Positions 13,889-21,211 of a stretch of 26,674 nucleotides of DNA are shown in pieces. Position 1 is the stretch's first letter; the number at the start of each line of letters is the position of its first letter. Under the pieces are notes generated by a model. The model was not told the DNA's origin. It searched no databases and was given only the letters and a program-made list of their open reading frames with translations. A program made the position numbers and the translations under genes. Source of the stretch: an uncultured Clostridia bacterium (lineage in GTDB: Bacteria; Bacillota; Clostridia; Christensenellales; Aristaeellaceae); assembly GCA_937907055.1 (NCBI GenBank), contig CALCTW010000120.1:1-26674 (forward strand). Direction: 5' to 3'.

Positions 13889-14572
13889 ATGGCAGGAACA
13901 GTGATGCATCTGGTGATCGCGGACAGGCTGCTGGAGAAGCTGGGGATCCGGCAGCCCGCGCTGTTTTATTGCGGGAATTTGGCGCCGGACGCGATCATGG
14001 CGCGGGAAAACTATGTGCGCGAGATGAAGAACCATACCCATTTCAAGGATGGACTGCGGCCCTTTGAATTCAGGATCAAGGAAAATCAGGATAAGTATAT
14101 GCCGCGGCTGATGGCCTTTTATGAAGAATTCTTCTCAGGGGCGGAAAGGCCGGACAGAGAACTGTATGTGGGGTATCTGACGCATATCCTGGTGGATGAG
14201 CTGTATCTGCTGAATCATTATGAAAAGCACCTGATCGAGCTGGAAAAGCAGGGGATCCGGCCGCCGAACATGGAGTTCAGCGCGAAGTTTGTGGCGGATG
14301 TGGATCTGGTGGACTGGGAACTGGTGCGCACGTATCCTTTCCGGTATCCGATGCCGGAAACACTGCTTAAGGAAATGGATTATGAGATCCCGGGATGGAT
14401 CACGAACGCGGAGCTGATAAGCAGCAAGCGGTTCATCATTGATAAAAACTTTGTAACGCCGCATGAACCGGAGCCGCTGCATGTGATGAATTTTCAGGAT
14501 AATTGGGATTTTATCGAACTGTGCGTGAAGCGTGTGCCGGAGATGCTGAAGGAGCGCTTCGGGATCGAATGA
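13889..14572 (+). CDS. Zinc-dependent phospholipase C-like protein
   Basis: The 227-residue protein matches the zinc-dependent phospholipase C fold: a near-N-terminal H7 (AGTVMHLVIADRLL), FYCGNLAPDAI with D34, H49 and H51 in NHTHFKD, and YLTHILVDELYLLNHY with H99 and D103. These are the positions of the usual metal ligands. Unlike clostridial toxins it has no signal peptide and no C-terminal membrane-binding domain, so it is probably a cytoplasmic housekeeping-type member of unknown substrate. GGGAGGG precedes ATG 13889 and a promoter lies just upstream, so the start is well supported; the frame stays open far upstream but that part covers the promoter. Confidence 0.78.
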   Translation: MAGTVMHLVIADRLLEKLGIRQPALFYCGNLAPDAIMARENYVREMKNHTHFKDGLRPFEFRIKENQDKYMPRLMAFYEEFFSGAERPDRELYVGYLTHILVDELYLLNHYEKHLIELEKQGIRPPNMEFSAKFVADVDLVDWELVRTYPFRYPMPETLLKEMDYEIPGWITNAELISSKRFIIDKNFVTPHEPEPLHVMNFQDNWDFIELCVKRVPEMLKERFGIE

Positions 14573-14608
14573 AATGAATACAGGGGGCGCGCGCGGTGGT
14601 TGAAAAAC

Positions 14609-14684
14609 CGGCGCGAAAAACGCGCCGAAATTCGTCTGCCCCGCCTGCTGCGGCACTTCTTTCAGCCGCTGACAGACGGGGCAG
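14609..14684. other. Structured intergenic region with two hairpins
   Basis: CGGCGCG and CGCGCCG flank AAAAA at 14609-14627; on the minus strand this stem is followed by GG and then TTTTT, but no minus-strand gene precedes it. A longer hairpin spans 14636-14684: CTGCCCCG with CGGGGCAG, CTG with CAG and GCGGC with GCCGC (16 pairs in three blocks around a 10-nt loop). Neither is followed by a T tract on the plus strand. The rest of 14573-14887 holds nothing I recognise. Confidence 0.5.
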
Positions 14685-14887
14685 TGATATATAGGAAGAA
14701 GGGGAAGGGGGACCCTTCAGCTGTGATGATCATAAGGGAAAAGTGAGGCAAGGGCCGGAAGAAATGAAGATGAAAATGTGTCACACAGGCCGAAGAACAG
14801 CAGACGGGAAAACGATACCGGAATTGAATAAAAAATATAAATTATTGAAAAAAGGAATGAGAATAGGCGAACAGGGCGCGGGACGGC

Positions 14888-14916
14888 TTGAATAAAAAAA
14901 TGGTATCTGCTATACT
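14888..14916 (+). promoter_or_regulatory. Promoter of the aldo/keto reductase gene
   Basis: TTGAAT (14888-14893) and TATACT (14911-14916) with a 17-bp spacer containing a run of A. This is a good housekeeping-type promoter with a leader of about 23 nt. Confidence 0.75.
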
Positions 14917-14945
14917 GAACGCAGAACGAATGGAGGTGCCTTTTT

Positions 14946-16082
14946 ATGCAATATGTACCTTTTAACGACCTGGGTTTTGATGTTTCCCGTCTGGGCTTCG
15001 GCACGATGCGCCTGCCCACCATGCAGCAGGAAGATAAGACTGTGATCGACCGCGCGGAGGCGATCCGCATGATCCGCCACGCGATCGACAGCGGTGTGAA
15101 CTATGTGGATACCGCTTATATGTATCATAACGGCGAGAGCGAGATCGTGACCGGTCTGGCGCTGAAGGACGGCTATCGCGAGAAGGTGGCGCTGACCACC
15201 AAGATGCCGCCGTGGTTTGTGAACGAGAAGGGCGATCTGGACCGTCTGCTGGACGAACAGCTGAAGAAGCTGGATGTGCCTTATCTGGATTTCTACATCC
15301 TGCACGCCATGAACAGCGGCAGCTTTGACAAGATGCAGGCCTGCGACTATAAGGAATTCCTGAGCCGCGCCAAGAAGGACGGCCGTATCCGTCACGCCGG
15401 TTTCAGTTTCCATGACAATAACGAGACCTTCCACCGCATTCTGGATGACTGGGATGAGTGGGAGATGGCGCAGATCCAGTTCAACTATCTGGATGCCGAC
15501 AAGCAGGCGACCGAGGAAGGCCTGCACTATGCCGGTAAGCGCGGCGTGGGCATCGTGATCATGGAGCCCCTGCGCGGCGGCAGCCTGGCCAAGGCTCCCG
15601 GCAAGATCGGAGAAATGATGGCAGCCAATGAGCGCAAGCTGAGCCCCGTGGAATGGAGCTTCCGCTATATCGCGGACTTCCCTGAGGTGAAGACCATCCT
15701 GAGCGGCATGAGCAACATGGCGCAGGTGGAGGATAACCTGAAGATCTTCGATCATCTGACCGTGGGCGGCATGACTGACGCGGACAAGAAGTTTATTGAA
15801 GAAGTGAAGCAGGCCTATCTGGCCCGTATGCCCATCGGCTGCACCGGCTGCCGTTACTGCATGCCCTGCCCCAACGGCGTGGCGATCCCCAATGTGTTCA
15901 GCAACTACAATGAAGGCAATATGCTGGACAATGTGGAAGGTATGAAGCGCCGCTACGCCGAAATGATCAAGGAAGGCACCGATGGTTCCAAGTGCCTGGA
16001 GTGCGGCGCGTGCGAGAGCATCTGCCCGCAGCAGCTGCCCATCATCGATTGGCTGAAGAGAGTGGACAACGAACTGAAATAA
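14946..16082 (+). CDS. Aldo/keto reductase with C-terminal ferredoxin-like domain
   Basis: The 378-residue protein has an aldo/keto reductase barrel (about 1-280) with the catalytic tetrad D55, Y60, K86 and H120 all present (VDTAYMY, LTTKMPPW, FYILHAM). It is followed by a Cys-rich tail with CTGCRYCMPCPNG (about 300-312) and CLECGACESICPQQ (about 353-366), enough ligands for two [4Fe-4S] clusters. This two-domain type is widespread in anaerobes, where it probably couples ferredoxin-like electrons to carbonyl or related reductions; the substrate is not known. TGGAGGTGCC lies 8-10 bases before ATG. It has its own promoter. Codon use is strongly biased to C/G-ending codons, suggesting high expression. 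Confidence 0.93.
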   Translation: MQYVPFNDLGFDVSRLGFGTMRLPTMQQEDKTVIDRAEAIRMIRHAIDSGVNYVDTAYMYHNGESEIVTGLALKDGYREKVALTTKMPPWFVNEKGDLDRLLDEQLKKLDVPYLDFYILHAMNSGSFDKMQACDYKEFLSRAKKDGRIRHAGFSFHDNNETFHRILDDWDEWEMAQIQFNYLDADKQATEEGLHYAGKRGVGIVIMEPLRGGSLAKAPGKIGEMMAANERKLSPVEWSFRYIADFPEVKTILSGMSNMAQVEDNLKIFDHLTVGGMTDADKKFIEEVKQAYLARMPIGCTGCRYCMPCPNGVAIPNVFSNYNEGNMLDNVEGMKRRYAEMIKEGTDGSKCLECGACESICPQQLPIIDWLKRVDNELK

Positions 16083-16147
16083 GGATCAGGCGGCGCGAAA
16101 AAACAGGAAAACGCGCGCCGGGGTCGAAAAGAATATATGGATCTTTC

Positions 16148-16180
16148 GCCGGTATTCCGATGGGGATACCGGTGTTTTTT
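16148..16180 (+). terminator. Terminator between the reductase and lgt
   Basis: CCGGTATTCC (16149-16158), loop GATG, GGGGATACCGG (from 16163), then TTTTTT at 16175-16180. It lies 14 bases ahead of the lgt start, so lgt transcription either begins very close by or reads through. Confidence 0.85.
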
Positions 16181-16193
16181 ACGAGGTGGAATT

Positions 16194-16955
16194 GTGAAGC
16201 TGTTTGGTGTGATCTCTGTATACGGATTGCTGATCGTGTGTGCTATGGCGCTGGGCGTCGTGCTGGTGCATTTTGAGGAAAAACGCAAGGGCATGCCCAA
16301 GGACACGGCGCTGGATATCGCGCTGTGGGTGATCCCGGCGGCCATTATCGGCGCGCGGCTGTATTATGTTGCCTTTGAATGGGAACAGTACCGGAATAAC
16401 CTGATAAGCATCCTGTATGTGTGGAACGGCGGCCTCGCGATCTACGGCGGCGTGATCGGCGGTGTGATCGGCGGGTTGCTGCTGTGCAAGGTGAAAAAGC
16501 TTTCCTTCCTGAAGGTGGCGGACATGGTGGCCCCTGTGCTGATCCTGGGCCAGGCGATCGGCCGGTGGGGGAATTTCGCGAATCAGGAGGCCTTCGGCAC
16601 GCTGATCACGGATCCGGCGTGGCAATGGTTCCCGGCCGGGGTGTTCGTGCAGGGCGAATGGCACATGGCGACATTCTTCTATGAATCGATGTGGGATCTG
16701 CTGGGGTTCATTCTGCTGTATTTCGGGCTGAGAAAGCGCGCGACGAAGGACGGCGATGTGTTCGCGGGCTACTTTATCTGGTACGGGATCGGCCGCAGCG
16801 TGATCGAGGGCTTCCGGACCGACAGCCTGTATGTGCCGGGGACAGGGATCCGCGTATCACAGGTGCTGAGCATTGTGCTGGTGCTGGGCGGGATCCTCTA
16901 TTTTGTGTTCCGCCACGGGATCTGCCCGAGGCTGAAGCATGAAGCGAAGAAGTGA
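16194..16955 (+). CDS. lgt: Prolipoprotein diacylglyceryl transferase Lgt
   Basis: The 253-residue polytopic membrane protein carries the Lgt signature GRWGNFANQE (123-132) and the WNGGLAIYGG segment (77-86) that corresponds to the conserved glycine-rich region, with about seven membrane helices. Lgt moves diacylglycerol from phosphatidylglycerol to the lipobox Cys of prelipoproteins, the first step of lipoprotein maturation. The start is GTG 16194, with GAGGTGG upstream; earlier in-frame starts lie inside the terminator at 16148-16180. The next gene begins 9 bases after its stop. Family and function are secure. No lipobox protein is encoded in this window, which is worth noting given four secreted proteins. 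Confidence 0.95.
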   Translation: MKLFGVISVYGLLIVCAMALGVVLVHFEEKRKGMPKDTALDIALWVIPAAIIGARLYYVAFEWEQYRNNLISILYVWNGGLAIYGGVIGGVIGGLLLCKVKKLSFLKVADMVAPVLILGQAIGRWGNFANQEAFGTLITDPAWQWFPAGVFVQGEWHMATFFYESMWDLLGFILLYFGLRKRATKDGDVFAGYFIWYGIGRSVIEGFRTDSLYVPGTGIRVSQVLSIVLVLGGILYFVFRHGICPRLKHEAKK

Positions 16956-16964
16956 GGAAAAAAG

Positions 16965-18077
16965 ATGGATCGCTGGAAGATATATCGGCTGGCGCTGAAG
17001 CTGATGCCGGTCAGACGGGAAAAAGCGGACCGGGAAATGCCGGAAAGCGTGAAAAAGGTGCTGCGGGCAAACCGGGTGATGGGCGCTTCGCTGGCTGAGT
17101 TTGACGGGCAGGGCGTGGAGGATCTGTATTGCTATGGCCGCGCGCGGAAGAATACGCCGGTGACACGGGAGACCCGCTTCAGGACGGCTTCGGTGAGCAA
17201 GCATATCACCGCGCTGTGCTGCATGAAGCTGTATGAGCAGGGAAGGCTGGACCTTGAGATGGATATCTCGGACGCGCTGGGCTTTACCGTGCGGCATCCC
17301 GCCGCGCCGGAGACGCCCATTACGCTGAAGATGCTGCTTTCGCACACCGCCGGGATCCGGGACGGGGAAACGTATAACCGGCTGCTGGGCACCGACGCCG
17401 ATCTGGAAAAGGTGCTGCAGGGGGACAGCTTCACGGAGCATCTGCCGGGTGAAAAATGGGAATACAGCAATCTGGGCGCGGGGATCGTGGGCTGCGTGCT
17501 GGAGGGCGTGAACGGAATGAATTTTGACTCCCTGATGCGGGAAACGGTGTTTGAACCGCTGGGGGTGACGGCCAGCTTTTATCCGCAGCGGCTGGGAGAA
17601 CCGCTAGCGGACGCGTGGCGCGTGCTGCCGCGGGCGAAGACACCGGGCTATAACGCGGAGGAGCGCCTGACGCGGCCCCTGCCCAGGGACTGCGCGGATG
17701 TGCGGCACAACTGGGCGTTGGCGCACGGCAATCTGTGCATCACCGCGCGGGAACTGGCCCTGCTTGGGCACGCGCTGATGCGGCCCGGCTACTTAAAGGA
17801 AAGCACGCTGGAAATGATGCGGACGGTGATCGCGCCCTTCGGGGCGAGAGCGCGCAATCTGTCGGAGGGGATCGGCACCTTTGTGCTGAAGGATCCCGGC
17901 ATCGCCCGCAATGTGATCTACGGTCATCAGGGGCTGGCGTACGGCGCGGTGAACGGGCTGTTCTATGATCCCCGGACGCAGCGCGGATTCGCGGTATTGA
18001 CCACCGGCTGCAGCGAGGCCCGAAACGGCGTGCTGACGGATATGAACGCGGAACTGATCCGGCTGCTGATCGGATAA
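16965..18077 (+). CDS. Serine hydrolase (class C beta-lactamase fold)
   Basis: The 370-residue protein belongs to the beta-lactamase/DD-peptidase-like serine hydrolases: SVSK at 76-79 (nucleophile S76, K79), YSN at 167-169 and GHQG near the C-terminus in place of the KTG motif. It has no signal peptide; the N-terminus is basic (MDRWKIYRLALKLMPVRREK) and might lie on the membrane surface. Such proteins include esterases and peptidases acting on peptidoglycan fragments or D-amino-acid peptides; resistance to beta-lactams should not be assumed. GAGGAAAAA precedes ATG. It sits between lgt and recX in a tight plus-strand run with gaps of 9 and 20 bases. Confidence 0.88.
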   Translation: MDRWKIYRLALKLMPVRREKADREMPESVKKVLRANRVMGASLAEFDGQGVEDLYCYGRARKNTPVTRETRFRTASVSKHITALCCMKLYEQGRLDLEMDISDALGFTVRHPAAPETPITLKMLLSHTAGIRDGETYNRLLGTDADLEKVLQGDSFTEHLPGEKWEYSNLGAGIVGCVLEGVNGMNFDSLMRETVFEPLGVTASFYPQRLGEPLADAWRVLPRAKTPGYNAEERLTRPLPRDCADVRHNWALAHGNLCITARELALLGHALMRPGYLKESTLEMMRTVIAPFGARARNLSEGIGTFVLKDPGIARNVIYGHQGLAYGAVNGLFYDPRTQRGFAVLTTGCSEARNGVLTDMNAELIRLLIG

Positions 18078-18097
18078 GGCCGGAAAGAGGAAACGGT

Positions 18098-18715
18098 ATG
18101 ATGGAAGTGATCGATCAGGTGCGCAGGAAGGGCGGATGCGCGACGGTGGTGTTTGAAAGCGGGCAGAGCATGCGCGTGCCGCATGCCCTGTATATGCTGA
18201 ACAAGCTGCGGCCCGGACAGGCGATCGACCCGGATAAGTATGAAAAATGGCGCGCGGGCGTGGAGTTTCAGCTGGCGCTGGAGCGGGCCGTGGCCTATAT
18301 CCAGAACGTGGAACGGGCGAGCGGACAGGTGAAAAGCACGCTGAAGCGGAACGGCTATCACGACGATGTGATCGACAAGGTGCTGCTGACACTGCAGGAA
18401 AACCGGTATGTGAGCGATACACGTTTTGCCGGGCTGTGGGTGGACGCGCGCGCGAATAAGCTGGGACGGAACCGGATCCGGCAGGAACTGCGCATGAAGG
18501 GCGTGGATGAAGAGACCACGCGCCGCGCGCTGGAGGCCTTTACCGAGGATGATGAGCTGGAGATGGCCGTGATACAGGCAAAGAAGCTGCAGCGCCGCTA
18601 TGATGATGAAAAGAAGCTGCTGAACGCCATGATCCGCAAGGGATACAGCTTTTCAGTGGCGAAAAGAGCGCTGAAAATGGCCGGGGAAGAGATCGATATC
18701 GATGAGGATGACTGA
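18098..18715 (+). CDS. recX: RecX family regulator of RecA
   Basis: The 205-residue protein shows the RecX pattern of three-helix repeats: VERASGQVKSTLKRNGYHDD ... LQENRYVSDTRFAGLWVDAR, followed by ANKLGRNRIRQELRMKGVDE and a third repeat KKLLNAMIRKGYSFSVAKRA, after an N-terminal beta-part. RecX binds RecA filaments and limits their activity. The length is in the normal range. GAGGAAACGG precedes ATG 18098. It is the last gene of the lgt-hydrolase-recX run and is followed by a strong terminator. recA is not in the window. Confidence 0.88.
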   Translation: MMEVIDQVRRKGGCATVVFESGQSMRVPHALYMLNKLRPGQAIDPDKYEKWRAGVEFQLALERAVAYIQNVERASGQVKSTLKRNGYHDDVIDKVLLTLQENRYVSDTRFAGLWVDARANKLGRNRIRQELRMKGVDEETTRRALEAFTEDDELEMAVIQAKKLQRRYDDEKKLLNAMIRKGYSFSVAKRALKMAGEEIDIDEDD

Positions 18716-18762
18716 CCGCCTCCTGCCGTGAAAACGGAATGAACGGCAGAAATAAAGATATG

Positions 18763-18800
18763 AAAACGCCGTCTGTACGAACGGGTACAGACGGCGTTTT
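18763..18800. terminator. Bidirectional terminator between recX and the antiporter
   Basis: A perfect 16-bp stem (18763-18778 with 18785-18800) around a 6-nt loop, with AAAA and TTTT at its ends, so it serves both convergent units. Confidence 0.92.
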
Positions 18801-18819
18801 GTATGGATCTGTAAAAAAC

Positions 18820-20019
18820 TCAGCGGAGGTTGCTTTCGTCGATCTCGCCGGCTTTCTTCAGCGCGATCTTGGTGATGATGGGGCCGACAAGCTCGAAAAT
18901 GAGGGTGCCGGTCAGCACGATGGTATTGATGCTGATGCCGATATCACCGTAGGTCTCGGCAGGGAAGCGGGTCATGACCATGTTTGCCATACCGATGGCC
19001 ACACCGGCCTGCGGCAGCAGGGTGAGACCCAGATATTTTTTGATGTTGCTGTCGCTGTGGGTGATGACGGCGCCGGCGAGCGTGCCGCTCCACTTACCCA
19101 GAGAACGCAGCAGGATGTAGGAGATGCCGATGAGACCGACCTGCGGGAGGATGGTGATATCCAGCTCCGCGCCGGAAAGCACGAAGAACAGCAGGAAGAC
19201 AGGGGGCGTGAAGCGCTCGCTCTGCTCGATCAGCGTGCGGCGGTGATCCTCATCCACCAGATTGACCATGATGGCGCCGATCATCATACATACCAGCAGG
19301 GAGGAGAGACCCAGCATATCGCACAGGCCGACACCGGCGAGTACAGCAGCGATGGACAGACCCAGCTCATTGCCGCGGGAATGGAAGTAGCGGCACAGGA
19401 GGGAGAGCACAAGACCCAGCACAGCGCCCAGACCCAGAGAACCCACGATCTCGATGAGGGGGGAGAGGAGCATGGACTGGACGGTGACCTCACCGCCGAG
19501 CAGACCGCTGGCGATGCTGGCGGAGATGGAGAAGATCATGAGACCCAGCGCGTCATCCATGGCGACGACGGGAAGGAGCATTTCGGTGACAGGGCCGTGC
19601 GCCTTATACTGCTTGACCACCATGAGCGTGGCGGCAGGGGCCGTGGCCAGCGCGATGGCGCCCAGCAGGATGGAGAAGGGCACATTGCCGCCGGTGATGA
19701 TGATGAGACCGATATCAACGATCGCGGCTGTGGCGACACCCTGCGCGATGGTGATGATGAGCGGGCCTTTGCCGATCTTCTTCAGGTGATCGAGCTTGAA
19801 CTCCGCGCCGATCGAATAGGCGATGAAGCCCAGCGCGGCCTGCGAAATGATGTTCATGGATTCGGTCTGCTCTTTGGTGATCATACCGCTGACGCAGGGA
19901 CCGATGATGAGGCCGGCGATCAGGAAGGCTGTCACATTGGGCAGCTTGACAAGGCGCGCGCCGCGGCTGATGATCAGACCGGCGACCATGGCGATGGCAA
20001 TGATGAGGAGCATGTTCAT
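18820..20019 (-). CDS. CPA2-type cation:proton antiporter
   Basis: The 399-residue protein is a sodium/hydrogen-exchanger-type membrane protein with about twelve to thirteen helices. It shows the opening VKLPNVTAFLIAGLIIGP, the mid-protein AIALATAPAATLMVVKQYKA and the MDDALGLMIFS segment, where paired Asp residues fit the ion-binding region. It has neither the TrkA-N nor the TrkA-C regulatory domain found in KefB/KefC, so it is an antiporter core only. It probably exchanges Na+ or K+ for H+ across the cell membrane. CGGAGG lies 12 bases before ATG 20019. It is monocistronic, with a good promoter at 20088-20115. Confidence 0.9.
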   Translation of the reverse strand: MNMLLIIAIAMVAGLIISRGARLVKLPNVTAFLIAGLIIGPCVSGMITKEQTESMNIISQAALGFIAYSIGAEFKLDHLKKIGKGPLIITIAQGVATAAIVDIGLIIITGGNVPFSILLGAIALATAPAATLMVVKQYKAHGPVTEMLLPVVAMDDALGLMIFSISASIASGLLGGEVTVQSMLLSPLIEIVGSLGLGAVLGLVLSLLCRYFHSRGNELGLSIAAVLAGVGLCDMLGLSSLLVCMMIGAIMVNLVDEDHRRTLIEQSERFTPPVFLLFFVLSGAELDITILPQVGLIGISYILLRSLGKWSGTLAGAVITHSDSNIKKYLGLTLLPQAGVAIGMANMVMTRFPAETYGDIGISINTIVLTGTLIFELVGPIITKIALKKAGEIDESNLR

Positions 20020-20066
20020 GAGTGATGATTCCTCCGTTGACAGTCAAAAGAAGCGAAAAAATAAGA

Positions 20067-20084
20067 GCTTGCGGACAAGCAAGC
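20067..20084 (-). other. 5' leader hairpin of the antiporter transcript
   Basis: GCTTGC and GCAAGC pair around a 6-nt loop right at the predicted transcript start, followed on the minus strand by a T-rich stretch. It looks like a short terminator placed at the very 5' end; a stability role is more likely than termination so close to the start. Confidence 0.45.
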
Positions 20085-20087
20085 CCT

Positions 20088-20115
20088 ATTATAGACAATT
20101 TTCTTGTTTTTTCAA
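20088..20115 (-). promoter_or_regulatory. Promoter of the antiporter gene
   Basis: The complement shows TTGAAA (20110-20115) and a consensus TATAAT (20088-20093) with a 16-bp spacer. The leader is about 60 nt. From 20116 to 20236 nothing else was recognised. Confidence 0.8.
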
Positions 20116-20236
20116 GGGTTTCGGGGCGAAAAATACGGGGAAAACAGGGCCTTTTTGAAGGGAAAAACAAGGTTGTCCCGACACCTTTATGAAATGGGAA
20201 AAATGCGGCCTGAAACGCTATGAAGCCTGATCGGGA

Positions 20237-21211
20237 TCAGAGCCCCTTCGCGGCGTCGCTGCGCACATCCACGCCGCGCAGCGGGATGAGCATGGTGGCG
20301 GAGCGGTCATTCAGACGGGAGGAAAGACGCTCGTTATAGCGCGCGCGCATGTCCTCCGCGGAGAGGTTGGTGGTGATGACGGTGCATTTTCCGGCGGACA
20401 TGCGGCTGTTGATCAGGTGATAGATGTGTTCGATGGTCACGTTCTGCATCAGCGGCTCAGTGCCCAGATCATCGATCAGCAGGAGCGGCGTATCGAAGTA
20501 AACGGCGCTGTCCGCGTCGGTATTGCCAAAGTAGGCGTTTTTGAGATTTTCCAGCAGCTCGAACGCGGAGACGGCAATGTTTTCGATATTGCGGTCGGCG
20601 GCTTCATTGCGGATGCAATTGAGCAGATAGGTCTTGCCAAGACCGCTGCTGCCGGTGATGAGCAGCGTCTTGCGCGCGGGATCGGGCAGGGAGGCCGCGT
20701 ATTTTTTGCAGCGGTCGCGGACGACCTCCATGAATTCGCGCTGATCCATGCCCATTTCGGGGATGAATTCCTCCGGGAATACGGAAAGATCGAAGGCGGC
20801 AAAGGTCTGCCTCGCGGAAATGCTCTCGCTGCCGGCGGAGACCTGCTCGGCGTAGGCCTTTCTGAAGCAGTCGCACAGCACATTGTTGTTTTCGCCGGTC
20901 AGGCCGGTATCCCGGCAACGCTCGCAGCGGCAGATGGGCTGGAGGTAATCCTCCGGATAGCCGTTATCGACAAGCTCCTGACGGATGCGGGCGTTATACT
21001 GCAGCATCATGGCCTCCGGATCCTGCGGGACCGCGCGGAACAGGGATGCGGCGGCGTTCAGCACCATTTTGTGGCGTTCATCGAGCAGTTTCGCGATGGA
21101 CGGATGCTTTTCACGGATGAAAGCCAGACGGCGGTCCTCCTCGGCGGCGTTGGCGGCGCGGAGGGCGGCATATTCCCGGAAAAGGCGGTCTGTGATCTGT
21201 TTATTCATCAT
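20237..21211 (-). CDS. DnaC/DnaI-like AAA+ helicase-loader ATPase
   Basis: The 324-residue protein has an N-terminal domain with a Cys cluster (C94, C96, C99 and C113, C115; ICRCERCRDTG ... CDC) that probably binds zinc, as in Bacillus DnaI. An AAA+ domain follows with Walker A GSSGLGKT (187-194) and Walker B LLLIDDLG (243-250), then an arginine-rich C-terminal part (ERLSSRLNDRS). Such proteins load the replicative helicase onto DNA. ATG 21211 lies within the end of the DnaD-like gene (11-nt overlap), with AGGAG upstream in that gene. Pairing with a DnaD-like protein supports a primosome role over an IstB-type transposition role. Confidence 0.88.
   Translation of the reverse strand: MMNKQITDRLFREYAALRAANAAEEDRRLAFIREKHPSIAKLLDERHKMVLNAAASLFRAVPQDPEAMMLQYNARIRQELVDNGYPEDYLQPICRCERCRDTGLTGENNNVLCDCFRKAYAEQVSAGSESISARQTFAAFDLSVFPEEFIPEMGMDQREFMEVVRDRCKKYAASLPDPARKTLLITGSSGLGKTYLLNCIRNEAADRNIENIAVSAFELLENLKNAYFGNTDADSAVYFDTPLLLIDDLGTEPLMQNVTIEHIYHLINSRMSAGKCTVITTNLSAEDMRARYNERLSSRLNDRSATMLIPLRGVDVRSDAAKGL

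Noticed and set aside
16137..16193. Longer N-terminus for Lgt
   Set aside because: The extension consists of the hairpin terminator at 16148-16180; GTG 16194 has a proper ribosome site.
16965..18077. Calling the serine hydrolase a beta-lactamase resistance gene
   Set aside because: It has the SxxK and YSN motifs but no signal peptide and lacks the KTG triad, and the superfamily is mostly esterases and peptidases.
18739..20025. Plus-strand open frame opposite the antiporter gene
   Set aside because: It starts before the bidirectional terminator, and its acidic, Gly-rich translation mirrors a membrane protein.
20237..21211. Calling the DnaC-like ATPase an IstB transposition helper
   Set aside because: No transposase or inverted repeats are nearby; the N-terminal Cys cluster and the coupled DnaD-like gene fit a helicase loader.
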